DNA of 64,000 bases from Flavobacteriales bacterium. Its GTDB lineage: Bacteria; Bacteroidota; Bacteroidia; Flavobacteriales_F; PHOS-HE28. The DNA lies in the NCBI GenBank assembly GCA_016703105.1, contig JADJCS010000004.1:62001-126000 (forward strand), read 5' to 3'. Each line of letters begins with the position of its first letter. Position 1 is the first letter of the stretch. The position numbers and the translations under genes are program-made. The notes below the pieces were generated by a model. That model was not told the origin of the DNA. It saw nothing but the letters and a program-made list of their open reading frames with translations, and did no database searches. Below, piece after piece: positions 8,936-16,906 of the stretch.

Positions 8936-9222
8936 TCTAGGTTCATGCCGCACCCCTGCGTACACGATGTACAAGGAAATGCACGGCTCAGTGGGATGCC
9001 GTCTCGTGGAAACCATGCCCCAGAACGCGGAACACTTCCCCATGTGCCGGGTCCTCCGCCGTGATCCAGGCACGACCGCTAGGGGCACGTCCCTTATTGC
9101 GAGAACATGAAGCTCAACCCGATGGAACGATCACTGCGCGAACCGTCTTCGCATGTGGGCTGGTGTTGCACACTGACCCACCTTCGACCGCCGCCGTTCC
9201 CTGATCGGAGGGGCGGTCGCTT

Positions 9223-9630
9223 TTAGGGAAATGGCGACAGATCGAAACGCTTGAACTGCAACCGCTGCTGCCCGAAGTTGAACAACAGCCCGCGCAGGTG
9301 CCCCGTGGTCTTGAGGTAGTTCAGGATCTGGGTGTCGTCCTTCCGCGTAAGAGCGCGTAGCGCCTTCAGCTCCACCACCAGCGCCTCGTAACAAACGAAG
9401 TCGGCACGGAAGGAGCAGGTGAGCATTTTGCCTTTGTAGATCACGGGCACATGCAACTCGCGCATGAAGGGAATGCCCCGCAACACGAACTCCAGAGAAA
9501 GCGCCTCCTGATAGACCGGTTCCAGAAAACCCGGGCCCAATTGCTTGTGCACTTCCAAAGCAGCGCCCACCAACGCCTGCGCGCGCGCATCCCACGGGGA
9601 GGTTTGGGTACGCTCACTGACGTCTTCCAT
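9223..9630 (-). CDS. GxxExxY family protein
   Basis: A 135-residue soluble protein with the signature of the GxxExxY family: VGAALEVHKQLGPGFLEPVYQEAL, then a PD-(D/E)XK-like core with FRADFVCYEALVVELKAL. The family is widespread and may be nuclease-derived: the D and the E-x-K elements (RADF, VVELKA) are where a PD-(D/E)XK fold would have its catalytic residues. Function is not established. The in-frame region upstream to 10101 overlaps the divergent oxidoreductase gene and is a shadow. ATG 9630 puts the conserved domain at residue 15, as in relatives. Confidence 0.85.
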   Translation of the reverse strand: MEDVSERTQTSPWDARAQALVGAALEVHKQLGPGFLEPVYQEALSLEFVLRGIPFMRELHVPVIYKGKMLTCSFRADFVCYEALVVELKALRALTRKDDTQILNYLKTTGHLRGLLFNFGQQRLQFKRFDLSPFP

Positions 9631-9868
9631 GGCGATCGCGGTGCCCATAAGATAGGGCGTGATGCGAGGGCAGCACGCGATGATCACGGATACTCCCACC
9701 ATTTCAGATCGATCGACCAAGAGTGTGCATTCCCCAAGGATCGCTTGGGGAGGATCCACCCCATGGACATCGTACGAAGGGTGGGCTGATACTGCGCGCC
9801 GGTGCGGCGATCCGCCACTCGCTCGCGCACGGCAATGGATCTGCGGGAATAACCCCAAACCACTGACC

Positions 9869-11395
9869 ATGCAAAGGGACGGATACCAGCAAAGCCTATG
9901 GCAGACCAGCCTACCGGCTGCGACCAACAGCACCGTGGCAATGCCCATCGACATACAGGATGTTGTTGTGGTGGGCGCAGGGATAACGGGCCTGAGCACA
10001 GCGCTGGCCTTGCGCAACGCGGGGCGAACCTGTGTGGTGTTGGAAGCGAAGAACATCGGTTTCGGTACCACGGGCGGTACGTCCGCCCACATCAACACCA
10101 TCCTGGAACTGAGCTACGACCGGATGATCTCAAAATTCGGCGAGGACCAGGCCAAGCTGGTGGCGCGTGGCGCGCTCCAAGCGGTTGACCGCGTAAAGAA
10201 TTGGGCGGGCCGACATGCGCCCACGTGCCATTGGCTCGAACGCGATGCCTACCTATTCGCGCAGGACGCTTCACAAGCGGAGGAATTGGACAAGATCGTG
10301 GAGGGCACGCGGGCGGTTGGCTTGCCTGCCGACTTCGTCGAGCGTATGCCGTTCCCAAAACCCTTTGTGAAAGCCGCCCGCTTTACCGGACAGGCCCAAT
10401 TCCATCCTACACGGTACATACACGGCTTGGCCGCTGCTTTCAAGACCGCGGGAGGTAACTTGCTGGAAGGCTGCCGGGTCCTGGAGGTGGAGCCAAAAGA
10501 GGAAGCGCTGGAGGTCGTCACCGAGCGTGGGATCGTGCGCGCTCGCCACTTGGTCTATGCCACCCACATACCGCCGGGGGTCAATATCCTGCACTTCCGC
10601 AATGCTCCCTATCGCAGCTATGTGCTCTCCGCACGGCTCGCGGCCAATGCCGAACCGCCACCTGCTTTAGTGTACGACATGGAGGATCCATATCACTATT
10701 ACCGAACGGAAGACGTGGACGGGGTCCGGCTGCTCATCGCGGGCGGCTGCGATCATAAAACCGGGCACGAGGAGGACACGACCAAGCGCTTCCAGGAACT
10801 CGAAGCCCATGTGCGCTCCCTCTATCCGGTGGAAGCCATCACCCACCAATGGTCCTCCCAATACTTCGAGCCCGCCGATGGTCTACCCTACATCGGGAGG
10901 CTTCCCATGGCCGACGAACGCATCCATGTGGCCACAGGGTTCAACGGCAATGGTATCACACTGGGTACGCTGGCCTCCATCGTCCTCACCGATCTGATCA
11001 CCACGAACAGCAGCCCTTATAAAGAAGTGTTCGATCCCGCACGGGTCAGCCTCATCGCAGGCTTTGGCAACTTCGTGAAGGAGGCCGCCGATGTGGTGGG
11101 CCATCTTGTGGCTGCACCATTCCCCGCGAAGGGTATGAAGGAACTCGATGATCTCGCGAAAGGCGACGGACGGGTGGTGCAGCACGAAGGCCGGTCCATC
11201 GCCTTGCACCGGGACGAAGCGGGGCTCTTACATGCGGTGGACCCCGCCTGCTCCCACATCAAATGCACGGTGGCATGGAACGGCGCCGAACGCAGTTGGG
11301 ATTGTCCCTGCCACGGCTCGCGCTTCTCGGTGGATGGCGATGTGCTTACCGCTCCCGCGCGAAAGCCGCTCCAGAGCATGGATGTGGGGAGTTGA
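9869..11395 (+). CDS. FAD-dependent oxidoreductase (DAO fold) with C-terminal Rieske domain
   Basis: A 508-residue fusion. Residues about 27-390 form a DAO/DadA-type FAD oxidoreductase with the dinucleotide motif VVVGAGITGLSTALAL and a late GFNGNGITLG flavin-contact segment. Residues about 420-508 form a Rieske [2Fe-2S] domain with CSH and CPCH ligand pairs (PACSHIK ... DCPCHGSRF). The N-terminal MQRDGYQQSLWQ resembles the usual start of this family, which supports ATG 9869 over an in-frame start at 9659. Such fusions occur in many Bacteroidota; the substrate is unknown. A Rieske-less relative lies at 22227-23426. A hairpin begins at its stop. Confidence 0.9.
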   Translation: MQRDGYQQSLWQTSLPAATNSTVAMPIDIQDVVVVGAGITGLSTALALRNAGRTCVVLEAKNIGFGTTGGTSAHINTILELSYDRMISKFGEDQAKLVARGALQAVDRVKNWAGRHAPTCHWLERDAYLFAQDASQAEELDKIVEGTRAVGLPADFVERMPFPKPFVKAARFTGQAQFHPTRYIHGLAAAFKTAGGNLLEGCRVLEVEPKEEALEVVTERGIVRARHLVYATHIPPGVNILHFRNAPYRSYVLSARLAANAEPPPALVYDMEDPYHYYRTEDVDGVRLLIAGGCDHKTGHEEDTTKRFQELEAHVRSLYPVEAITHQWSSQYFEPADGLPYIGRLPMADERIHVATGFNGNGITLGTLASIVLTDLITTNSSPYKEVFDPARVSLIAGFGNFVKEAADVVGHLVAAPFPAKGMKELDDLAKGDGRVVQHEGRSIALHRDEAGLLHAVDPACSHIKCTVAWNGAERSWDCPCHGSRFSVDGDVLTAPARKPLQSMDVGS

Positions 11396-11415
11396 TGGCC
11401 GGACAGACCGGCCAT
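11395..11415. terminator. Bidirectional hairpin terminator
   Basis: 8-bp stem ATGGCCGG / CCGGCCAT with an ACAGA loop between convergent genes (the Rieske oxidoreductase and the DUF72 gene). No T-tract. Confidence 0.55.
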
Positions 11416-11460
11416 GGAGGGCGTTCCTCCCGTGAAGTGCATCGTGCTGCGGTGTGCCAC

Positions 11461-12189
11461 CTATTCCATCCGTTCCTGCACCAGCGCACGCAACCGCAGG
11501 GCATCCGGCGCCGCTGCACCAGCCGCGGAATTATCGAAGATGGTCCATACGGTGCGGCCCGCTTTCAGCAGCACCGTGATCTGTTCGGCCCGCTGCGATA
11601 GGAAGTCATCCGTATACGTGGACCAGTACACCCGGGGCGTACCATGGAACCGGAAGTAAGCGAGCGGTGGATGACCGGTGGGCAGGATCTTATCCCTGAT
11701 CAACGGTGGATCGGCCGCAACCCCGCTGATCTTGGTCTCCTTCAACACCTTCGTCACATCCGCAGCGGCCCAGGAGGGATGGCGCGCCTCCAACACCACC
11801 GCGCCTTGGTACGTTTCACGTAACGCACTAAAGAAATCTCCCCTTTCCGCCGACCATGCGAGCGATGGGGGGAGTTGCACCAGCACCGGGCCCAGCTTCT
11901 CCCCGAGCGCGGCGACCATTTCAAGGAAGACCTGCGCCGGTCGTACGTCGGTCAAGCGCCGTTCATGCGTAACGCCCCGATGCATTTTCACCGAAAAGCG
12001 GAAGTCCTCCGGCACGGTGGCGGCCCATCGTTCGAAGGTTTTGGCCAGGTGGGGACGGTAGAAAACGGAGTTGATCTCCACGGCATTGAACAACTGGGCG
12101 TACCGCTCCAGGTGACTCCCCTCCGCAGGAGCCTGGCCGATGGTCTTCGCCACCTGCCAGCCAGCGGTGCCTATATGGAAACGATCCAT
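11461..12189 (-). CDS. DUF72 (YecE-like) family protein
   Basis: A 242-residue TIM-barrel-like protein of the DUF72 family. The diagnostic opening is FHIGTAGWQ, followed by LFNAVEINSVFYRPHLAKTFERW and FRFSVKMHRGVTHERRL. LVQLPPSLAW, YFRFHGTPRVYW and WTIFDNSAAG are the later conserved blocks. The biochemical activity of the family is unknown. An in-frame GTG at 12213 gives eight more residues, but ATG 12189 places the conserved Gly-Thr-Ala-Gly-Trp strand directly after the start. Monocistronic and convergent with the Rieske oxidoreductase. Confidence 0.9.
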   Translation of the reverse strand: MDRFHIGTAGWQVAKTIGQAPAEGSHLERYAQLFNAVEINSVFYRPHLAKTFERWAATVPEDFRFSVKMHRGVTHERRLTDVRPAQVFLEMVAALGEKLGPVLVQLPPSLAWSAERGDFFSALRETYQGAVVLEARHPSWAAADVTKVLKETKISGVAADPPLIRDKILPTGHPPLAYFRFHGTPRVYWSTYTDDFLSQRAEQITVLLKAGRTVWTIFDNSAAGAAAPDALRLRALVQERME

Positions 12190-12401
12190 GCGGTCCACGA
12201 TCGTTCTGCGCACTTAATGGGCCACGCTCCCGAAAACCTACACCCAGACCATTAGCGGATAGGGGGCTTCCTGTGGTGCGGCGGCCGTTCCACTGTTCCG
12301 GGACGATCGTGTGATCCGTTGCCGACGTGCGTTCCTCTTCTTGATACCGTGGGTTGCGGCATGCGATCGGCGAATACCCGTGCATGCGCACCCCTGTTGA
12401 G

Positions 12402-12596
12402 ATGAGCACTGAACGCTACCGTGTCGAACTCCGCTTCGATGGGACCTGGATCGCGGTACGTGAAGGATCCACCCGACCCGCCGTGCGCGCGTCCACCTTG
12501 GACGAAGCATGTAGAAGGATAGTGGTGATCGCCAAGTGGTGGAACGCACAAGTGGTGGTGCATCACAACGGCACCGAGTATCTGTACGAACCGTGA
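12402..12596 (+). CDS. DUF2188-like small protein
   Basis: A 64-residue protein. The layout (a strand ending DGTWIAVREGSTRPAV, a helix TLDEACRRIVVIAKWW, then a strand QVVVHHNGTEYLYE) resembles DUF2188 proteins, which have W-x-V-x-x-E-G, a helix and V-V-H-x-x-G. Function unknown; relatives are frequent among small stress-associated genes. ATG 12402 was chosen over the in-frame ATG at 12354 because the homology-like region begins right after it. Confidence 0.65.
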   Translation: MSTERYRVELRFDGTWIAVREGSTRPAVRASTLDEACRRIVVIAKWWNAQVVVHHNGTEYLYEP

Positions 12597-12936
12597 CAGA
12601 CCTTGAGGGGTTCGTGGTCGCTTAAGACCGTCGGCCCGTGGTTGGAACCACGATCGTGCGCCCTGATACTCACCCTGTAGAAAGGATCTCTCATAGATCA
12701 CTCTTTGCCATGTGGCCCCAACCGCATGGCCAAGTAAAATACCGTGCAGTGAAAGAAGTTGACGTGTTGGATCGGATGGGAGGTAATGAAGGAGGCCTCT
12801 TTCGTCACAAAAGCCAAGCTATCCTGCATGGAAAGCAGTTCGAACTCGAACACAAGCATGGAGAACGAGCACCAAGAGCGCGCCGAACTAATACGTGCGG
12901 GCCGATGTCATCAGCCCTGGTGGTGTCCATGCTCTT
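12597..12936. other. Intergenic region without a supported gene
   Basis: 340 bp. The only structure seen is a hairpin, CGTGGTT GG AACCACG at 12637-12652, which may end transcription of the upstream small gene. Short plus-strand ORFs here have atypical Trp/Cys/Met-rich composition and are considered shadows. Confidence 0.4.
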
Positions 12937-13167
12937 TCAGCGTTGCACTTTCTTGTATGCGCGGATAAGCGGGCGAATGATGTCATGATCGTTCGTAGAG
13001 GGCGCATAACCGAAATACGTGCGGGCCTCCAAGACCAGGGACCGGCCGTGCTCGGTGAGATGCCCTCCGACAGGGGTCGTCAGTGTATGGGTCAACAACT
13101 GGTCAATATCCGGGCGTGCGAAAAAGGCCGCCGTGTGCTCCTTGTCCATGTATTTGATCGATCCCAT
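12937..13167 (-). CDS. Small hypothetical protein
   Basis: A 76-residue charged protein (MGSIKYMDKEHTAAFF ... DIIRPLIRAYKKVQR). The balanced composition and the amphipathic C-terminal helix look like a real protein, but I recognise no family. It is divergent from the thioredoxin-fold gene starting at 13271, about 100 bp away. An internal start at 13149 is possible. Confidence is limited by its short length and by competing shadow ORFs on the other strand. Confidence 0.45.
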   Translation of the reverse strand: MGSIKYMDKEHTAAFFARPDIDQLLTHTLTTPVGGHLTEHGRSLVLEARTYFGYAPSTNDHDIIRPLIRAYKKVQR

Positions 13168-13270
13168 TTCCTGCTCCGCTTTTCATCCTTGCCTGCAACA
13201 ATTCTTCCACGATCCGCGCCTCCCTCAAGGGTTGGTCTGGTATTCGTTGAGTGGTGCTATCAACGAAGCC

Positions 13271-13693
13271 ATGATCGACCATCTCGACCTCGAGACCGAC
13301 CAGCATCTGGACGCGGTACACCTGCTCTCCACGTACCGTCCGGTGGTGCTCTTCGTGTACGATGCCACCGACCCCTTCGGAGCCCTCGCGTTCCTTAAGT
13401 TCAATAAGGCGTGGGCGATGGTGCGGCCGAACGAGAAGCCATTCTATGTAGTGGATACGGGAAAGTCCAAGGTATTGTACCGCCGTGTGCATCACCGCCA
13501 TGGCGCGCTGGATCATACCATACAGGTCCTAGTGATCCACTGCGGCCGTTGCGTCTATATGCGATGCGAGGAGGATATCGTAGCTGCGTATATCCGTGAG
13601 GCCGTGGAGGCATGCACTGCTGCCGCAGGGGTTGCCGCCACCGCACAGGAGGTGTTGACGCCGACCCGGATCCCAGTGGAGTACACTTACTGA
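13271..13693 (+). CDS. YtxJ-like (bacilliredoxin/thioredoxin-fold) protein, possibly cysteine-less at the active site
   Basis: A 140-residue protein. RPVVLFVYDATDPFGALAF followed by a helix, then YVVDTGKSKVLYRRV, and IQVLVIHCGRCVYMRCEEDI follow the strand-helix-strand order of the YtxJ/DUF2847 thioredoxin-like family. In that family the loop after the first strand holds a Cys; here the equivalent ATDPFGA has none. Other Cys residues occur in CGRC and MRC near the C-terminal strand. The assignment is by fold pattern only. The ORF is open upstream to 13019, but that part is antisense to another gene and not protein-like. Confidence 0.5.
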   Translation: MIDHLDLETDQHLDAVHLLSTYRPVVLFVYDATDPFGALAFLKFNKAWAMVRPNEKPFYVVDTGKSKVLYRRVHHRHGALDHTIQVLVIHCGRCVYMRCEEDIVAAYIREAVEACTAAAGVAATAQEVLTPTRIPVEYTY

Positions 13694-13936
13694 GGTGCGC
13701 TCTCGCTCGTTGTGAATTCTTCGGCCCATCTGTGGTAAGGCTTCCACAGTGATCAAACTGGAAGCGGAAAGGAGAACGAGCTCGCGCGATGCGCAATGGT
13801 ATGGGTGACAACACTTTCAGCCCTACCAGCAGTGGAAGCTCTTCGGTCTGGTCGCGCTTTTGCCTTCGCTGGATCGGACCAGGTGGAAGTTTCGAAAGCG
13901 GACCTGCCCGGCCCACTAACCCTCAACACATCTACA

Positions 13937-14398
13937 ATGGCAGAGCGTGAAGACAAGAACAAGGGCAACACCCAAGGTGGCGCCCAAGGCAACACCGGCA
14001 ATACGCCCGGTAGCAAGCAAGGCATGAACCCCGGCAGCACCCAACAAGGTGGTGCGCAGGGTGAGCGCAACAGCGGCGGTACGCAAGGTGAGCGCGCACA
14101 GGGCGGCGCTCAAGGCGATCGCACCCAGGGCAGCCAAGGCGGCACACAAGGTGGTATGCGCAGCGGCGGCGGCCAGGGCGACAGCCAGTCCGGTAAGGAA
14201 AGCGGCAACCAGCAAGGGGGCCGTATGAGCGGACAGCGCAGCGACGTCGATAGCCTGGGAACCGACCAAGATCGCGAAGGCGAGCTCGGTGGTGATGCTG
14301 GCCGCACCCAAGCCAACCGTGAGAACGACGGCAAACAGGGTGGTAGGACCGGTGGTCAGGAAGGTGGCAGCGAAGGCGGTGCACAGGGCAACCGCTAG
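13937..14398 (+). CDS. Gly/Gln/Ser-rich intrinsically disordered protein
   Basis: A 153-residue, almost wholly low-complexity hydrophilic protein built from degenerate short units such as GGAQGE, GGTQGE and GGAQGD. It has no signal peptide and no membrane segment. It contains essentially no aromatic or aliphatic core, so it should be disordered in the cytoplasm. Composition resembles the Gly-rich stress proteins of the KGG/GsiB type and hydrophilin-like desiccation proteins, but the KGG motif itself is not regular here; the role is inference. ATG 13937 is preferred over the in-frame 13796, whose extra residues are hydrophobic and unlike the rest. A hairpin separates it from the YciE-like gene 70 nt downstream. 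Confidence 0.7.
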   Translation: MAEREDKNKGNTQGGAQGNTGNTPGSKQGMNPGSTQQGGAQGERNSGGTQGERAQGGAQGDRTQGSQGGTQGGMRSGGGQGDSQSGKESGNQQGGRMSGQRSDVDSLGTDQDREGELGGDAGRTQANRENDGKQGGRTGGQEGGSEGGAQGNR

Positions 14399-14414
14399 AA
14401 CCCAATGGGACGAA

Positions 14415-14439
14415 CCCGCAGGCGAAGAGCGCCTGCGGG
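14415..14439 (+). terminator. Hairpin between disordered-protein gene and DUF892 gene
   Basis: Perfect 9-bp stem CCCGCAGGC / GCCTGCGGG with a 7-nt loop, 17 nt after the upstream stop and 30 nt before the next start. It has no T-tract, so it may only attenuate. Confidence 0.5.
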
Positions 14440-14468
14440 CCAACTCCCGATCCAACACACACAACACC

Positions 14469-15122
14469 ATGGCAACGAAAAAAGACGAGAGCACGGGTCT
14501 CATGAAATTGCTGGAGGACCAGCTCGCTGATCTCTACTATGTGGAGAAGCAATTGGTGAAAGCCCTTCCCAAGATGGCGAAGACGGCGACCAACGAAGAC
14601 CTCCGCACCGCGTTCGAAGAGCACCTGGCGGAGACCGAAACCCAAGTAGGCCGCATCGAGCAGATGTTCGAGGCACTGGGCAAGCCGGCGAAGGCCAAGA
14701 AGTGCCCCGCGATCGATGGCATCCTGGAAGAAGGCAAGGAGATCATGGACGAGTTCGCCGATGATGTCGCGTTGGACGCTGGCCTTGTAAGCGCCGCCCA
14801 GAAGGTGGAGCACTATGAGATCACTTCCTACGGCAGCATGAAGGCGTGGGCCGAGCAGCTCGGACTGGAGGACCTCGTGGGCCTGATCGACGAAACCCTC
14901 GAAGAAGAGAAGGCCGCCGATGAGAAGCTGACCGAGATCGCGGAAGCGGTGGTGAACATCGAGGCCGAGACCGAGGAAGGCGACGAAGAGGAAGAGGAGG
15001 TAGAGGAAGGCACGAAGGGCCGCTCCGCTTCCAACGGCAAGAGCGGCAGCTCCAACGGCAACGGAAAGGGCACCAGCTCCAAAGGGGCGAAGCAGGGTGC
15101 ACGCACCAAGCAAACAGCCTAA
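14469..15122 (+). CDS. DUF892 (YciE/YciF-like) ferritin-fold protein with low-complexity tail
   Basis: A 217-residue protein. Residues 1-165 are the DUF892 helical bundle: LMKLLEDQLADLYYVEKQLV, FEEHLAETETQVGRIEQMF, CPAIDGILEEG, and QKVEHYEITSYGSMKAWAE. The family is induced by osmotic and general stress in enterobacteria and binds metal in a ferritin-like site made by Glu/His residues of the four helices (here E31-type and EHYE). Residues about 165-217 are an acidic run (EEGDEEEEEVEEG) followed by a Ser/Gly/Asn/Lys-rich tail, absent from ordinary YciE. ATG 14469 is followed at once by the family core. Confidence 0.9.
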   Translation: MATKKDESTGLMKLLEDQLADLYYVEKQLVKALPKMAKTATNEDLRTAFEEHLAETETQVGRIEQMFEALGKPAKAKKCPAIDGILEEGKEIMDEFADDVALDAGLVSAAQKVEHYEITSYGSMKAWAEQLGLEDLVGLIDETLEEEKAADEKLTEIAEAVVNIEAETEEGDEEEEEVEEGTKGRSASNGKSGSSNGNGKGTSSKGAKQGARTKQTA

Positions 15123-15135
15123 TACGGACAGCGCG

Positions 15136-15166
15136 GAACGGGACGCCGACATGCGGCGTTCCGTTC
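15136..15166 (+). terminator. Hairpin terminator after DUF892 gene
   Basis: Stem of about 12-13 bp (GAACGGGACGCCG / CGGCGTTCCGTTC, one G-T wobble) with an ACATG loop, followed by GCTTTCC, 14 nt after the stop. Confidence 0.65.
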
Positions 15167-15189
15167 GCTTTCCGAAAAGATCAACCACT

Positions 15190-15324
15190 ATGGAACGCAA
15201 CCACATCCTTTCACGATCAAGCCAAGCCACCCGGAACCTCCGCTTCAGGGAACGGCTGCGCGTGGACCGCATACGCTCACGCCCGTATCTCGCGGATGAG
15301 ATCCTCATACCCGCACAACGATGA
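15190..15324 (+). CDS. Arg-rich 44-residue micro-protein (tentative)
   Basis: A small ORF with nine or more Arg in 44 residues (RNLRFRERLRVDRIRSRPYL), hydrophilic and likely helical. Its TGA overlaps the ATG of the following 35-residue ORF in an ATGA arrangement, which often marks translational coupling. No family recognised. Confidence 0.35.
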   Translation: MERNHILSRSSQATRNLRFRERLRVDRIRSRPYLADEILIPAQR

Positions 15325-15428
15325 CCTTCTTCATCAAGCGACAGGTGGTACGCATCTCCGCCTACCAACTCACCTGGCTCGTGCCCATCATCGGTGTGCT
15401 TTGCATGGGGCTCCTCCTAATGCTATAG
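15321..15428 (+). CDS. 35-residue single-pass membrane micro-protein
   Basis: MTFFIKRQVVRIS followed by a hydrophobic helix (LTWLVPIIGVLCMGLLLML) ending at the stop. Short, positively charged at the N-terminus, one membrane span: the usual look of a small membrane protein. Its start overlaps the stop of the preceding micro-ORF (ATGA), and the Fpg/Nei gene begins 24 nt after it, so the three may form one transcript. Confidence 0.5.
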   Translation: MTFFIKRQVVRISAYQLTWLVPIIGVLCMGLLLML

Positions 15429-15452
15429 GCGGGGTTACTATCCTACTACGGC

Positions 15453-16211
15453 ATGGAAGGTCCATCGCTGGCGCTTGCCCGTGAACAGTTAAGGCCGTTC
15501 ACGGGCAAGCGCGTTCTGGAGGTCACCGGCAATACCACTATCGCAAAAGAGCGCTTCGATGGCCAGGTCGTGCGGGAGCTCTTCTCGTGGGGCAAACACC
15601 TGGTCTTCCAATTCGATGCTTTCGCGCTGAAGGTGCACTTTCTTATGGTCGGCACCTTTGAAGCCGATGTGGACGGCGCTTCGGTCACAGGGGACTATCG
15701 AATGGCGCGCACGCCGCGACTGGCCTTCCGCTTCGCGAACGGGAGCATCCGCATGTACAACTGCTCGGTGAAGATCCTGGAGGGGCCGCGCATCAAGCGC
15801 TCCTATGACTTCTCTGTGGATGTGCTGGCGCGTTCGTGGGACCCGAAGCAAGCGTTGGACACACTTCGATCCCAAGACAACGAAGAGGTCGCGGACGTGC
15901 TTCTGGACCAGGCGATCTTTTCCGGCGTGGGCAACATCATCAAGAACGAAGTGCTCTCGCTGGCGCGCATCCATCCGCAAGCGAAGGTGAAGGACCTCGG
16001 TACCGCGAAGCGAAAGGAATTGATCAAGCTCAGCCGGTCGTTCTCCCAACAATTCCTCCGCTGGCGGCGGGTGTTCCAACTGAAGAAGAACTTGAAAGTT
16101 CATCAGAAGAGCACCTGTCCGTACTGCAGCAAGAAGCTGTTGCATCCCAAAACGGGCAAGGGCATTCGCCGGAGCCACTATTGCGCTTCCTGCCAGAAGC
16201 TCAAGGGCTGA
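15453..16211 (+). CDS. Fpg/Nei-family DNA glycosylase lacking the N-terminal proline
   Basis: A 252-residue relative of endonuclease VIII / formamidopyrimidine glycosylase, the base-excision repair enzymes for oxidised bases. It has the beta-turn Lys in SWGKHLVF, the helix-two-turn-helix block FSGVGNIIKNEVL and a C-terminal zinc finger C-x2-C ... C-x2-C (CPYC ... CASC) with RRSHYC. The start reads M-E-G-P where canonical enzymes read M-P-E-G-P, so the catalytic Glu is present but the Pro Schiff-base nucleophile is not encoded. A group of Bacteroidota homologues shares this M-E-G-P start, so it is not an isolated mutation. No upstream in-frame codon supplies the Pro. Confidence 0.88.
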   Translation: MEGPSLALAREQLRPFTGKRVLEVTGNTTIAKERFDGQVVRELFSWGKHLVFQFDAFALKVHFLMVGTFEADVDGASVTGDYRMARTPRLAFRFANGSIRMYNCSVKILEGPRIKRSYDFSVDVLARSWDPKQALDTLRSQDNEEVADVLLDQAIFSGVGNIIKNEVLSLARIHPQAKVKDLGTAKRKELIKLSRSFSQQFLRWRRVFQLKKNLKVHQKSTCPYCSKKLLHPKTGKGIRRSHYCASCQKLKG

Positions 16212-16241
16212 TAGACGATCTTACGAGCCGGTAACAAAGCG

Positions 16242-16269
16242 AAAGCCCCGGTGCATGCACCGGGGCTTT
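16242..16269. terminator. Bidirectional perfect-palindrome terminator
   Basis: Perfect 28-bp palindrome (AAAGCCCCGGTGCA and its complement) with A-tract and T-tract at the two ends. It lies between the convergent Fpg/Nei gene and a small membrane protein gene. Confidence 0.85.
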
Positions 16270-16289
16270 CCATGAAGAAAGGTTGACGT

Positions 16290-16505
16290 TCAAGGCGTCG
16301 AAGCTGGGATGCGGTCCACTTGCTCGGTGTTGCGCGCACTGTCCCGGCCGTTGGCGTCATTGTCGTTCCCGGCCATGGTCGCCCAGATGATCGCCGCTAC
16401 CACGACGGTCCCTAGCACAACGTACAATACCGTTCTATCCTGGGCCTTGGGTGCAGCTGGTACACCGGGTCCACGGGTTCCTTCAGGAGTGGTTGTGTAA
16501 GCCAT
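16290..16505 (-). CDS. Small single-pass membrane protein
   Basis: A 71-residue protein: a Pro/Thr-rich N-terminus (MAYTTTPEGTRGPGVP), one membrane helix at about residues 26-43 (VLYVVLGTVVVAAIIWA), then an Asp/Asn-rich tail (GNDNDANGRDSARN). No family recognised. It starts 3 nt after the stop of the Ser/Gly-rich gene on the same strand, so the two form an operon. The strong palindromic terminator follows it. Confidence 0.7.
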   Translation of the reverse strand: MAYTTTPEGTRGPGVPAAPKAQDRTVLYVVLGTVVVAAIIWATMAGNDNDANGRDSARNTEQVDRIPASTP

Positions 16506-16508
16506 GGT

Positions 16509-16670
16509 TCAATCCTTTTCCTTCTTTGAACTGCGGCTGTCGCCCGACCCGCTGCTGCGCGAACCGCCTTTGTTGGAACTGCTCGAGCTACCGCTGGAGC
16601 TGCCACCCTTCTTGTTGTTGTCCGAGCCCGAGCTTCCCTTTCCGCCGTTGTTGTTGTCTTTCGTTGCCAT
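16509..16670 (-). CDS. Ser/Gly/Lys-rich disordered small protein
   Basis: A 53-residue protein, MATKDNNNGGKGSSG onward, made almost entirely of Ser, Gly, Asn, Lys and Asp, with no hydrophobic residues after the start. Its N-terminus MATKD is like the DUF892 protein start (MATKKD) and its composition is like that protein's tail. ATG 16670 was chosen over upstream in-frame codons because the composition changes abruptly there. First gene of a two-gene unit with the membrane protein downstream. Role unknown; disordered stress protein by analogy. Confidence 0.6.
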   Translation of the reverse strand: MATKDNNNGGKGSSGSDNNKKGGSSSGSSSSSNKGGSRSSGSGDSRSSKKEKD

Positions 16671-16906
16671 GGTGTTATGGGGTTTAGTTTGGAGCTGAGG
16701 GGGCAGATCGTACGCCAGCCTGACCTTCCGAACATTCGTGCCTGTTCTGATACATTGCGCAGGTGGGATCGTGAGTTTCCTCCTACGCATTATCCCCTAC
16801 GTTGTGAAGATCCCTGCTCAAAGTGGCCCGTTCTCGCCGGTCATTGCAGAACGCGGGCGTTGTGTTCACAACTCAAGGTCGGCACAGCCTTCGCCACCAC
16901 AGGAAC

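Noticed and set aside
13932..15368. 478-residue minus-strand ORF across the disordered-protein and DUF892 genes
   Set aside because: It is a mirror of low-complexity and acidic coding sequence on the plus strand; composition (long Leu/Ala/Arg/His runs) is not protein-like, and the plus-strand genes are well supported.
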